This document shows positions 1 through 5,968 of a stretch of 5,968 bases of DNA, piece after piece. This stretch comes from Bacteroidia bacterium. Lineage in GTDB: Bacteria; Bacteroidota; Bacteroidia; Flavobacteriales; Flavobacteriaceae. The stretch is taken from the NCBI GenBank assembly GCA_030425715.1, contig JAUIAA010000143.1, positions 1 through 5,968 of the forward strand, read 5' to 3'. Numbering within the stretch: position 1 is the stretch's first letter; each line of letters opens with the position of its first letter. The notes beneath the pieces are model-generated. The model searched no databases and was not told where the DNA came from. It saw only the letters and a program-made list of their open reading frames with translations. Position numbers and translations under genes: made by a program.

Positions 1-1320
1 TCCATCTGCGTTTAAAGTATATACTCCAATAATATTCTGTATACTTTCTTCACTTTTGTAATTTGTAGTGTGCATAATTTTTCCACCCTCTGGTGTTACT
101 ACTAAAGCATCTCTGTCATCTGTAAAGCTTCCCAAATATCCAAACGGAACTTTTTGACTAGTACATTCTAACCAGATTGTATCTTTTGCTGTTGGAACCA
201 TTAAAATGGCATGGTTACCTTGAATGGAAGCGAGTTCATTATCAATATCTCTTCTTCGCTTAGCATAAATTATAGAATAATAGGATGGTACATTCGCAGC
301 TTTAAGTAAAGCATGGGTGTAATTGGTAAGTGCCTTACAATCACCATAACCTAATTCTTCCACCTCACTTGCAAGCATTGGTTTCCAACCACCAATACCA
401 ATTTGAATACTTATGTATCTTGTTTTATTTTGCATATACTCATATACTAGTTTGGCTTTTTTTATTGGATCGTTAATACCAGACACCAAATGCTCTATTT
501 CTTTTTTTGTTGCTTCTGGTAATTCGCCTCTATCCACCAATAATTTGTCATACATCCATTTGCCAAATTCTTTCCAATTATTAGCCTCTCCATCAACTCC
601 AGCCAAATGAAATTTATTGGCTGCAAACTTTACATGAGGAGCAAAAGTTAAAAAGGATGGACTATAAGATTCACTTTCAATTGCTTTTGCACTTTCTATT
701 TGATAAGATATTCTTCTATCGGAAATATTTTTTGAAATAGTATAGTGGTCTAGATTTACTTCTTTAAACCTTACTTTAATATCGTTAGGAAATACAATGG
801 TATAAGTATTTTTTACAGTGCTAGCATAGTAATAATCTATAGGTAACCATCTAGGAATAAAAGCAGTATTTGAAGTTGTATATTCATATTCGTATGCAAT
901 GGTGTATGGATAGCTTTTTGGAATATATTCGAAGTATTTCACCCTATTGTCGTTATATAAAGAAATTCCGTCTGCGGCTGATTCGTCTTTTAAATCACCA
1001 GATCTTATTTTTTCCATAACATTTCCAAAGGCGTCATATATTTTGGCAGAATATCCATTTATTTTAGTATGCTTATCATAGTATAAATAAACATGCCCAT
1101 GATTGTTTCCTTCTTTGTTTAAAACGGTAACAGCAACTTTTTTCGATACGGTCATTTTTTTGAATGAACTCATTTCAATGTTGGTATCGTAATACCTAAA
1201 AACAGCATTGGCATTTTCTTGTAAACTATCGGGGATAGTTAACGCATTTATTGCGATATTTTGAGCGAAAAAGGGTAGGGATAAAAAAATAAAAATGAGA
1301 GGAATTAATTTGTTTTTCAT
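1..1320 (-). CDS. Secreted DUF3857 / transglutaminase-like protein, 3' end cut by window edge
   Basis: The frame is open from ATG at 1318-1320 to base 1, giving 440 residues with no stop, so the C-terminus lies outside the window. Residues 1-19 form a signal peptide (KNK, a hydrophobic run, then PFFA before Q20) without a lipobox Cys, so export to the periplasm or beyond is likely. Residues about 45-215 read as the beta-rich DUF3857 domain. Residues about 280-400 are a transglutaminase-like core: GYGDCKALT with Cys328, QGNHAILMVP with His369, then WLECTSQ with Glu385 where Asp is the usual third triad member. From memory, full-length Bacteroidota relatives have over 600 residues, so roughly a third may be missing here. 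The substrate of these proteins is not known; peptide or protein processing at the cell envelope is a guess. It starts 22 bases after dtd on the same strand and is probably co-transcribed with it. The start has no Shine-Dalgarno sequence. Confidence 0.9.
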   Translation of the reverse strand, partial: MKNKLIPLIFIFLSLPFFAQNIAINALTIPDSLQENANAVFRYYDTNIEMSSFKKMTVSKKVAVTVLNKEGNNHGHVYLYYDKHTKINGYSAKIYDAFGNVMEKIRSGDLKDESAADGISLYNDNRVKYFEYIPKSYPYTIAYEYEYTTSNTAFIPRWLPIDYYYASTVKNTYTIVFPNDIKVRFKEVNLDHYTISKNISDRRISYQIESAKAIESESYSPSFLTFAPHVKFAANKFHLAGVDGEANNWKEFGKWMYDKLLVDRGELPEATKKEIEHLVSGINDPIKKAKLVYEYMQNKTRYISIQIGIGGWKPMLASEVEELGYGDCKALTNYTHALLKAANVPSYYSIIYAKRRRDIDNELASIQGNHAILMVPTAKDTIWLECTSQKVPFGYLGSFTDDRDALVVTPEGGKIMHTTNYKSEESIQNIIGVYTLNADG

Positions 1321-1342
1321 GCAATAGGTTTAGTTCATTAAT

Positions 1343-1795
1343 TTATATTTTATTTTTTGTATCTATTATTATGGTTACTGGACCATCATTTATCAATTCT
1401 ACTTTCATATCCGCACCAAAAACCCCAGTGCCTACTTTTTTATTTAAAATAGACTCTAATTTTTGAATAAATTCTTCGTAAAGTGGGGTGGCAATTTTAG
1501 GTGGGGCAGCTTTTGTATAAGATGGACGATTGCCTTTTTTAGTGCTTGCCATTAAAGTAAATTGACTTACAACAATTGCATCACCACCTACATCTAATAG
1601 AGAGAGGTTCATTACATCTTGTTCGTCACCAAAAATTCTGAGATTGGCTATTTTATTACTTAGCCATTGTATATCTTCTGAAGTATCTTCTGGAGTAATT
1701 CCTAATAAAATTACCACGCCTGTAGCGATGCTACTTATAATTTCCCCCTTAACGGTAACCGAAGCCGATGAGGCTCGTTGAATCACTGCTTTCAT
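1343..1795 (-). CDS. dtd: D-aminoacyl-tRNA deacylase
   Basis: This complete 150-residue protein has the normal length for DTD. It hydrolyses D-amino acids (and, in known members, glycine mischarged on tRNA-Ala) from tRNA in the cytoplasm, a proofreading step that keeps D-residues out of proteins. The N-terminus MKAVIQRASSASVTV is characteristic. The two signature motifs are present: SQFTL at residues 77-81, with the family's active-site Thr at 80, and NDGPVT at 136-141, which carries the cross-subunit Gly-Pro motif that excludes L-amino acids. GVFGADM at 124-130 is also conserved. All active-site elements look intact. It lies 114 bases downstream of rsgA and 22 bases upstream of the DUF3857 gene on the same strand. 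The ATG at 1793-1795 is the natural start because the family begins MKAVIQR; no Shine-Dalgarno sequence precedes it. Confidence 0.97.
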   Translation of the reverse strand: MKAVIQRASSASVTVKGEIISSIATGVVILLGITPEDTSEDIQWLSNKIANLRIFGDEQDVMNLSLLDVGGDAIVVSQFTLMASTKKGNRPSYTKAAPPKIATPLYEEFIQKLESILNKKVGTGVFGADMKVELINDGPVTIIIDTKNKI

Positions 1796-1859
1796 TTATA
1801 GCTTTTAGTAATATTAATAATTTCAGGGGGCGAAATTTTATTATCACAAATAAACGAGA

Positions 1860-1889
1860 AAAATATAAAAAAATTATAAGCTTTTCAAA
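1860..1889 (-). promoter_or_regulatory. Possible promoter for dtd and the DUF3857 gene
   Basis: On the minus strand TTTG (1889-1886) is followed after 18 bases by TATATTTT (1867-1860), one mismatch from the Bacteroidota -7 box TAnnTTTG. It lies about 65 bases before the dtd ATG. The region is so AT-rich that a chance match is quite possible, and dtd may simply be read through from rsgA. Confidence 0.25.
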
Positions 1890-1909
1890 AATTACATATT
1901 TTTTTTGGC

Positions 1910-2857
1910 CTAAATATCAAAATTACTCACTCTAAAATGCTCGTCTTCCCCAGCTAGTAATTGTAAGTAACTTTTGTATCGAGAAGTAGCTATTTCACCT
2001 TTTTCTAAAGCAGTTTTTATGGCGCACTTGGGTTCGTTAACATGTAAGCAGTTGTTAAATTTACACTGATGTTTTAGTGCAAAAAATTCAGGAAAAAAAT
2101 CACCTACTTCATTTTGTTCAAAGTCAACTACACCAAATCCTTTAATTCCAGGGGTGTCAATTAAGTAACTTTCAGGCTCGGTATCCATTACAAACATTTC
2201 TGCAAAGGTAGTGGTGTGCTGACCTTGTTTGTGTTGCACGGATATTTCAGCAGTTTTTAAATTTAAATTTGGTGCTAAAGCATTAATTAAAGTGGATTTT
2301 CCCACACCAGAATGACCAGAAAATAAGCTTACCTTACCTAGCATTAATTGCTTAACCTTTTCTATATTTTGATTTGTTGTTGCTGATATTTCTACACACT
2401 GGTAACCTATATTTTGATAGATATTTATAAGTTTTTCTTTTTCTAAATGTAATGCTTCATCATATGTATCAATTTTATTAAATAATAATATGGCTTTAAT
2501 ATGATATGCTTCGGCTGTAGCCAAAAAACGATCAATAAAAGGTGGGAATGTTGGGGGGTGATCTAAGGTTACTAATAAAAACGCCAAATCTATATTTGAA
2601 GCGATGATATGGGTTTGTTTAGAAAGGTTTACCGATTTTCTAACAATATAATTTTTACGATCATGAATATTGGTAATTACCCCGGTATTGGAGTTTTTTT
2701 CCAATTCAAAATCTACATGGTCGCCAACGGTAACAGGGTTGGTACTTTTAATGCCATCCATTCTAAATTTTCCACGAATTCTACATTTATACTGCTTATG
2801 GTTTTGGGTTCTAACCATATACCAGCTTCCTGTAGATTTAATTACCACTCCTGTCAT
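1910..2857 (-). CDS. rsgA: Small ribosomal subunit biogenesis GTPase RsgA
   Basis: This 315-residue circularly permuted GTPase assists late 30S subunit maturation and is a normal length for the family. The N-terminal OB fold spans about residues 1-75, with SWYMV and the basic RGKFR. The GTPase motifs appear in permuted order: NKID (G4) at 127-130, GHSGVGKST (G1, P-loop) at 181-189, the HTTT segment (G2) near 214-217 and DTPG (G3) at 234-237. A C-terminal zinc site follows: Cys265, Cys270, His272 and Cys278. All key residues are present. The frame stays open upstream to a TTG at 2905, which would add 16 residues. The ATG at 2855-2857 is preferred because family members start MTG, directly at the OB fold, and because a good promoter lies between the two codons' transcript starts. 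The gene leads the minus-strand group with dtd and is divergent from the SRPBCC gene. Confidence 0.97.
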   Translation of the reverse strand: MTGVVIKSTGSWYMVRTQNHKQYKCRIRGKFRMDGIKSTNPVTVGDHVDFELEKNSNTGVITNIHDRKNYIVRKSVNLSKQTHIIASNIDLAFLLVTLDHPPTFPPFIDRFLATAEAYHIKAILLFNKIDTYDEALHLEKEKLINIYQNIGYQCVEISATTNQNIEKVKQLMLGKVSLFSGHSGVGKSTLINALAPNLNLKTAEISVQHKQGQHTTTFAEMFVMDTEPESYLIDTPGIKGFGVVDFEQNEVGDFFPEFFALKHQCKFNNCLHVNEPKCAIKTALEKGEIATSRYKSYLQLLAGEDEHFRVSNFDI

Positions 2858-2886
2858 AAATTGAAACCTAAATTTTAAAAGGTTTT

Positions 2887-2916
2887 CAAAATTAGAGAAA
2901 TCCAATGGTATACAAA
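2887..2916 (-). promoter_or_regulatory. Promoter for rsgA (Bacteroidota type)
   Basis: On the minus strand TTTG (2916-2913) is separated by 18 bases from TAATTTTG (2894-2887), an exact match to the Bacteroidota -7 box TAnnTTTG with acceptable spacing to the TTG-type -33 element. Transcription would begin near 2880, about 20-25 bases before the ATG at 2857. This excludes the TTG codon at 2905 from the message. The match is by eye. Confidence 0.55.
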
Positions 2917-2948
2917 AGTTAGTAAACCATTAATTAAGTATTATTTTT

Positions 2949-2956
2949 TATATTTG
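2949..2956 (+). promoter_or_regulatory. -7 promoter box for the SRPBCC/GyrI-like gene
   Basis: TATATTTG matches the Bacteroidota -7 consensus TAnnTTTG exactly and ends 25 bases before the ATG at 2982, predicting a leader of about 20 bases. No TTG was found at the expected distance upstream, so only half of a typical promoter is visible. Confidence 0.4.
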
Positions 2957-2981
2957 GTATCCTAACCAATCCCCTTATCAG

Positions 2982-4016
2982 ATGAAATTGATTAAAAGAA
3001 TTTTTTTAGTACTTCTTATTTTAATTGTTGTAGGTGCTATTTATTTGGCAACCCTAGACGGAAAGTTTAATGTGGAACGATCCAGAGTGATACCTGCACA
3101 GCCAGAAGTTGTTTTTGATGAATTAAACGATTTTAGAAACTGGAAAGAATGGGGCCCATGGTACGAAATGGATTCTACCATTGTTGCAACTTATCCTAAA
3201 AATACAGTTGGCGTAGGAGCTTCTTATTCTTGGACGGATATGAAAGGTGGAGGTGCTATGAAAACCATCGCTATAGAAAAACCCAATAAGATTGATCAAG
3301 AAGTAACTTTCAATACGCCTATGGGCGATATGAAATCTAATATTGTTTGGCGTATGGAAAAAGTAGCAAAAGGAACAAAGGTTACTTGGGGAATGAAAGG
3401 AGAACTAGGTTTCTTTTACAGGATGGCAGCAAGTAGTATGGAAGAGGAAATTGGTCCGATGGAAGAACGCGGATTAGAACTTTTGGATAGTGTAATTCAA
3501 AATAAAATGAAAGTATTTAGTGTAAAATCTCATGGAATTATAGAATATAGCGGAGGGTATTATCTATACAATACTACTTCATCAAAAATTCAGGATATGA
3601 ATGCTAAATTCCAGCCTATGATGCATAAAATTCAAAATTATGTAACTGCAAATAATATTAGAGTATCTGGTAGTCCATTTACCATTTATCATAAATTCGA
3701 TCAAAATAATGGGACAACTATGTTTTCTGTTTGTTTCCCTATAACAGAAAAATTGATTACAAATAATAGTGATATTTTGGTAAACTATTTAAATAACGGA
3801 GCTTACTTAAAAACAATCTTAACAGGTAGCTACGACCATTCAAAAACAGCTTGGGAGAACGCTTATCAAGAAATAGAAGGAATGGTTGATTATGTGGCTG
3901 ACGATAATGGAGAACCATTTGAAATTTACGTAAACAATCCCGAAAACACACCAAACCCTGCGAATTTGATTACTGAAATTTATATTCCTGTAAAAAAAGT
4001 GGAGGTTTTAAACTAG
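2982..4016 (+). CDS. Membrane-anchored SRPBCC + GyrI-like effector-binding domain protein
   Basis: This 344-residue protein has a single N-terminal hydrophobic helix at about residues 7-23, preceded by Lys and Arg (KLIKR), which suggests a membrane anchor with the rest outside the cytoplasm. Residues about 30-172 resemble a SRPBCC (START/polyketide-cyclase-like) ligand-binding domain, including WKEWGPW at 54-60. Residues about 176-341 resemble a GyrI-like or AraC-effector-binding domain, with GSPFTIYHKFD at 230-240, a KTAWENAYQ helix at 288-296 and the closing TEIYIPVK at 331-338. Glu332 matches the acidic ligand-contacting residue of this fold. There is no DNA-binding region, so it is not a conventional regulator; binding a small hydrophobic or cationic ligand is inferred. 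The ATG is preceded by a -7 box but no Shine-Dalgarno sequence. It is transcribed alone, divergent from rsgA, and its last 9 bases overlap the end of tag on the other strand. Function is unknown. Confidence 0.88.
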   Translation: MKLIKRIFLVLLILIVVGAIYLATLDGKFNVERSRVIPAQPEVVFDELNDFRNWKEWGPWYEMDSTIVATYPKNTVGVGASYSWTDMKGGGAMKTIAIEKPNKIDQEVTFNTPMGDMKSNIVWRMEKVAKGTKVTWGMKGELGFFYRMAASSMEEEIGPMEERGLELLDSVIQNKMKVFSVKSHGIIEYSGGYYLYNTTSSKIQDMNAKFQPMMHKIQNYVTANNIRVSGSPFTIYHKFDQNNGTTMFSVCFPITEKLITNNSDILVNYLNNGAYLKTILTGSYDHSKTAWENAYQEIEGMVDYVADDNGEPFEIYVNNPENTPNPANLITEIYIPVKKVEVLN

Positions 4017-4574
4017 TTCGGCATGTTTAAAGCAACTGATTACATGGTCGTTTACCATACCAGTTGCTTGCATAAAAGCGTATACTATGGTCGAACCCAC
4101 AAATTTAAAACCACGTTTTTTTAAATCTTTTGAAATGGTATCCGATAAAATAGTAAACGCAGGAACTTTTTTTGTTGTTTTCCAATGATTTTGAATAGGT
4201 TTGCCGTTTGAAAACTTCCAATAATAGTTCGAAAAAGAACCAAATTCTTTTTGTATTTCTTGAAATGCAATTGCATTACCTATGGCTGCTTTGATCTTTA
4301 ATTTATTTCTTATAATTCCAGCATCATTTTGCAGCTCATTTTTCTTTTGTTCATCATATAAAGCAATTTTTTTGTAATCAAAATTGTCAAAAGCTTTTTT
4401 AAAGTTTTCTCGTTTTCGTAAAATAGTAATCCAACTTAAACCTGCCTGAAAAGATTCTAATAGTAAAAATTCAAAAAGTACATTATCATTATAAACAGGA
4501 ACACCCCATTCTTTATCGTGGTAACTTATATATAATTCATCTTCACCACACCAGGCACATCGTTCTTTTTTCAT
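4008..4574 (-). CDS. tag: DNA-3-methyladenine glycosylase I
   Basis: This complete 188-residue protein, normal length for Tag, excises 3-methyladenine from alkylated DNA to start base-excision repair. It aligns by eye along its whole length with E. coli Tag: the YHDKEWGVP block at residues 18-26, LESFQAGLSWITILRKREN at 39-57, DAGIIRNKLKI at 84-94, LKKRGFKFVGST at 151-162, and FMQATGMVNDH near 167-177. The zinc ligands are conserved as Cys6, His19, His177 and Cys181, matching Cys4, His17, His175 and Cys179 of E. coli. Glu40 corresponds to the E. coli active-site Glu38, and Tyr15, Tyr18 and Trp48 line the base pocket. The ATG overlaps the TGA of the upstream dehydrogenase gene as ATGA, so translation is probably coupled. 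The stop overlaps the 3' end of the convergent SRPBCC gene. Confidence 0.97.
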   Translation of the reverse strand: MKKERCAWCGEDELYISYHDKEWGVPVYNDNVLFEFLLLESFQAGLSWITILRKRENFKKAFDNFDYKKIALYDEQKKNELQNDAGIIRNKLKIKAAIGNAIAFQEIQKEFGSFSNYYWKFSNGKPIQNHWKTTKKVPAFTILSDTISKDLKKRGFKFVGSTIVYAFMQATGMVNDHVISCFKHAELV

Positions 4575-5716
4575 GCTGTTAAAACTGTAGAGGTTTTAGT
4601 ATAAACTATACCACGATCTTTAAGGTAGTTTACTACAAATTCAAAGCAATTTTTATGTTTTCCAACCAATTCAGGAGGGAAGATCCCTTTTTCGGTAAAT
4701 AATTTATTGATAATTAAATGAGCAGCAGCTGTAGCAGTATAACCTGTAGTTCGAGCCATGGAAGAGGTTTTTGTTTTAGAGTTATATTCGTCATATAATT
4801 CATAAACAATTTTTTCTTTTTCATCATTTTGATTTAAACCTACTACTGTAATTTTCATTACTGTTATTTCTTCTTCTGTAGGTAGAAGTTTCCATTCGTT
4901 AAATAGTAATTTACTGGTAAAATCTAATGGAGAAATTTTATTACCGCCAACTTCTATGGGCGTTTCACTAAAAAAACCACTTTCTTTTAAAACTTTAATA
5001 TACTCTACATGCCCAGGATAACGCAATGTTTTTTCTTTCATATTTGGTATATGAGGCATGGTATAAATTAAGGAACGCAGTCCGTCAGAATTAAAAGATT
5101 CTAGGCTTCCAACCTTTTCAAATTCAACCAATTCTACATCGGTAAGGGCTTCTCGAGTAATCATTTTACCATTTTCAACATAACGTGCTGGTCTGGTATA
5201 TTCTTCAATAACATCAATAGGGGAGAATGGAGCTTTATAGTTAAAAGGCCATTTTTTTATTTTGGGCAATCCGCCAACTAAACATTCAAAATCAGTTACC
5301 TGTAACAATTCATTATAATAACCCAATATGATATTTCCCATTCCTGGAGCAACTCCACAATCTACTATAGCAGTTACATTTTTCTCTTTGGCCAAATTGT
5401 GTAATTCTAAAGCATTCTCAGGAAAGAACGAGATATCTACTACATTTTTTTCGGCATCAATAATATACTCTAAAGTTTGAAAACCTAAAAATCCAGGAAC
5501 GGCACAGATTACCAAATCAAAAGGTTGTAATAGCTGTTGTAATTGTGGCTTGTTGGTAACATCAATTACTTCTGTTTTTAATGGAGGGCATTTTTCTTGA
5601 GCTGCATGCAATGCTGTTAGACTAAAATCAGAGATGGTAACCTGATGATTTTTAACCAAATCTATTGCCATGGCACTTCCTACCATACCCGCACCTAGCA
5701 CAATTATATTTTGCAT
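4571..5716 (-). CDS. Saccharopine dehydrogenase-family oxidoreductase (lysine 6-dehydrogenase-like)
   Basis: The 381-residue protein starts with a Rossmann fold: VLGAGMVG gives G8, G10 and G13 of GxGxxG, and Asp30 ends the second strand, which usually suggests NAD(H) rather than NADP(H), though this is not decisive. VDCGVAPGMGNI at 118-129, the LVGGLP segment at 146-151, LRYPGHVEYIKVL at 231-243 and MARTTGYTA at 320-328 are typical of the saccharopine reductase/lysine 6-dehydrogenase branch. From memory, the length and these blocks best match bacterial lysine 6-dehydrogenase, which oxidises the lysine side-chain amine to give piperideine-6-carboxylate. Saccharopine reductase or another amino-acid or polyamine substrate is also possible. 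The frame extends to a TTG at 5749, adding 11 polar residues; the ATG at 5714-5716 is preferred because it puts the nucleotide-binding loop at residue 8. It overlaps tag by 4 bases. Cytoplasmic. Confidence 0.85.
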   Translation of the reverse strand: MQNIIVLGAGMVGSAMAIDLVKNHQVTISDFSLTALHAAQEKCPPLKTEVIDVTNKPQLQQLLQPFDLVICAVPGFLGFQTLEYIIDAEKNVVDISFFPENALELHNLAKEKNVTAIVDCGVAPGMGNIILGYYNELLQVTDFECLVGGLPKIKKWPFNYKAPFSPIDVIEEYTRPARYVENGKMITREALTDVELVEFEKVGSLESFNSDGLRSLIYTMPHIPNMKEKTLRYPGHVEYIKVLKESGFFSETPIEVGGNKISPLDFTSKLLFNEWKLLPTEEEITVMKITVVGLNQNDEKEKIVYELYDEYNSKTKTSSMARTTGYTATAAAHLIINKLFTEKGIFPPELVGKHKNCFEFVVNYLKDRGIVYTKTSTVLTA

Positions 5717-5761
5717 AGTTTTTCTTTTTTTAGGAGTATCAATGTACAAAATAAATTAAAG

Positions 5762-5769
5762 TATTTTTG
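5762..5769 (+). promoter_or_regulatory. -7 promoter box for the right-edge gene
   Basis: TATTTTTG matches TAnnTTTG exactly and ends 16 bases before the ATG at 5786, so the leader would be very short. The only -33-like sequence at a suitable distance is ATG (5742-5744) rather than TTG. It lies in the 69-base divergent gap shared with the dehydrogenase gene. Confidence 0.35.
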
Positions 5770-5785
5770 AAGTGAATTTTGTTTT

Positions 5786-5968
5786 ATGGAAAAATTAAAG
5801 GAAGAAATAATTATTACTTGTACTAAAATTGTAGCTGCTAAAAATAGTGTATTGCATGAGGTTTTTAATACACACCAAAATGCTTTGTTAAACGAGAACA
5901 AAAGCTCGGCAGGCGACAAGCATGAAACGGGTAGAGCAATGGTGCAATTAGAAATGGAAAAAGCAGCA
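5786..5968 (+). CDS. Conserved flavobacterial protein with KSSAGDKHETGRAM motif, 3' end cut by window edge
   Basis: Sixty-one residues are visible, from ATG at 5786 to the window end without a stop. Residues 1-36 are predicted helix, and residues 39-52 read KSSAGDKHETGRAM, followed by VQLEMEKAA, probably the turn and second arm of a helical hairpin or coiled coil. From memory, short flavobacterial proteins of about 150 residues carry this motif and are often labelled 3-oxoacyl-ACP synthase, which seems wrong because no thiolase-fold features are present. Their general layout, an N-terminal helical hairpin and a small C-terminal domain, is closer to GreA/GreB-type RNA polymerase-binding factors. 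Only the N-terminal part is visible here, so this is a suggestion. The frame is supported by the upstream -7 box and by the conserved motif. It is divergent from the dehydrogenase gene. Confidence 0.82.
   Translation, partial: MEKLKEEIIITCTKIVAAKNSVLHEVFNTHQNALLNENKSSAGDKHETGRAMVQLEMEKAA

Noticed and set aside
413..610. 65-codon open frame on the plus strand
   Set aside because: It lies wholly antisense to the DUF3857 gene, which has a signal peptide and recognisable domains; nothing recognisable is in its translation.
1881..1909. Possible rsgA terminator (minus-strand CAAAAA...TTTTTG repeat after the stop)
   Set aside because: The arms are almost only A and T in a generally A/T-rich spacer, with no GC-rich stem; not distinguishable from chance.
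2609..2878. Two overlapping plus-strand open frames (2609-2878 and 2670-2864)
   Set aside because: Both are antisense to the well-supported OB-fold end of rsgA and have no recognisable features.
2906..2960. TGGTAT repeated at 2906-2911 and 2955-2960 as a possible operator pair
   Set aside because: Six bases, 49 apart, are expected by chance and there is no symmetry or nearby regulator gene to support an operator.
3757..3954. 65-codon minus-strand open frame
   Set aside because: It is antisense to the GyrI-like domain of the SRPBCC gene, with a low-complexity translation.
5747..5754. TTATTTTG on the minus strand as a -7 box for the dehydrogenase gene
   Set aside because: It has one mismatch at a key position of TAnnTTTG and no TTG -33 element at the expected distance upstream.
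5704..5919. 71-codon minus-strand open frame
   Set aside because: It covers the divergent promoter gap and the antisense of the conserved KSSAGDKHETGRAM protein, and overlaps the dehydrogenase start; no family resemblance seen.

Overview
The window looks like an ordinary chromosomal stretch from a member of the Bacteroidota, most likely a flavobacterium. The evidence is AT-rich DNA, starts that lack Shine-Dalgarno sequences, copies of the Bacteroidota -7 promoter box (TAnnTTTG) ahead of several genes, and proteins of typical flavobacterial type (a DUF3857/transglutaminase-like secreted protein, a SRPBCC plus GyrI-like membrane-anchored protein, and a short protein with a KSSAGDKHETGRAM motif). 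No rRNA, tRNA, mobile element, CRISPR array or phage gene was seen, and no gap between genes exceeds about 125 bases.

Layout: the left half is a minus-strand group read right to left: rsgA (1910-2857), dtd (1343-1795), then a DUF3857/transglutaminase-like gene (start 1320) that runs off the left edge. rsgA and dtd both serve translation (30S subunit maturation GTPase; D-aminoacyl-tRNA proofreading). A 124-base divergent promoter region separates rsgA from a plus-strand gene (2982-4016) for an N-terminally anchored protein with a SRPBCC domain followed by a GyrI-like effector-binding domain.

That gene meets tail to tail, with a 9-base overlap, the end of a second minus-strand pair: a saccharopine dehydrogenase-family oxidoreductase resembling lysine 6-dehydrogenase (4571-5716) and tag, DNA-3-methyladenine glycosylase I (4008-4574). 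Their stop and start codons share ATGA, so they are probably one transcript with coupled translation. At the right edge a divergent plus-strand gene begins at 5786 and is cut by the window end.

Two starts should be placed inside longer open frames: rsgA at ATG 2857 rather than TTG 2905, and the dehydrogenase at ATG 5716 rather than TTG 5749. I see no clear sign of an undescribed system. The points most worth a second look are the two-domain ligand-binding fusion without a DNA-binding domain, the pairing of an amino-acid dehydrogenase with a DNA repair glycosylase, and the poorly characterised protein at the right edge.
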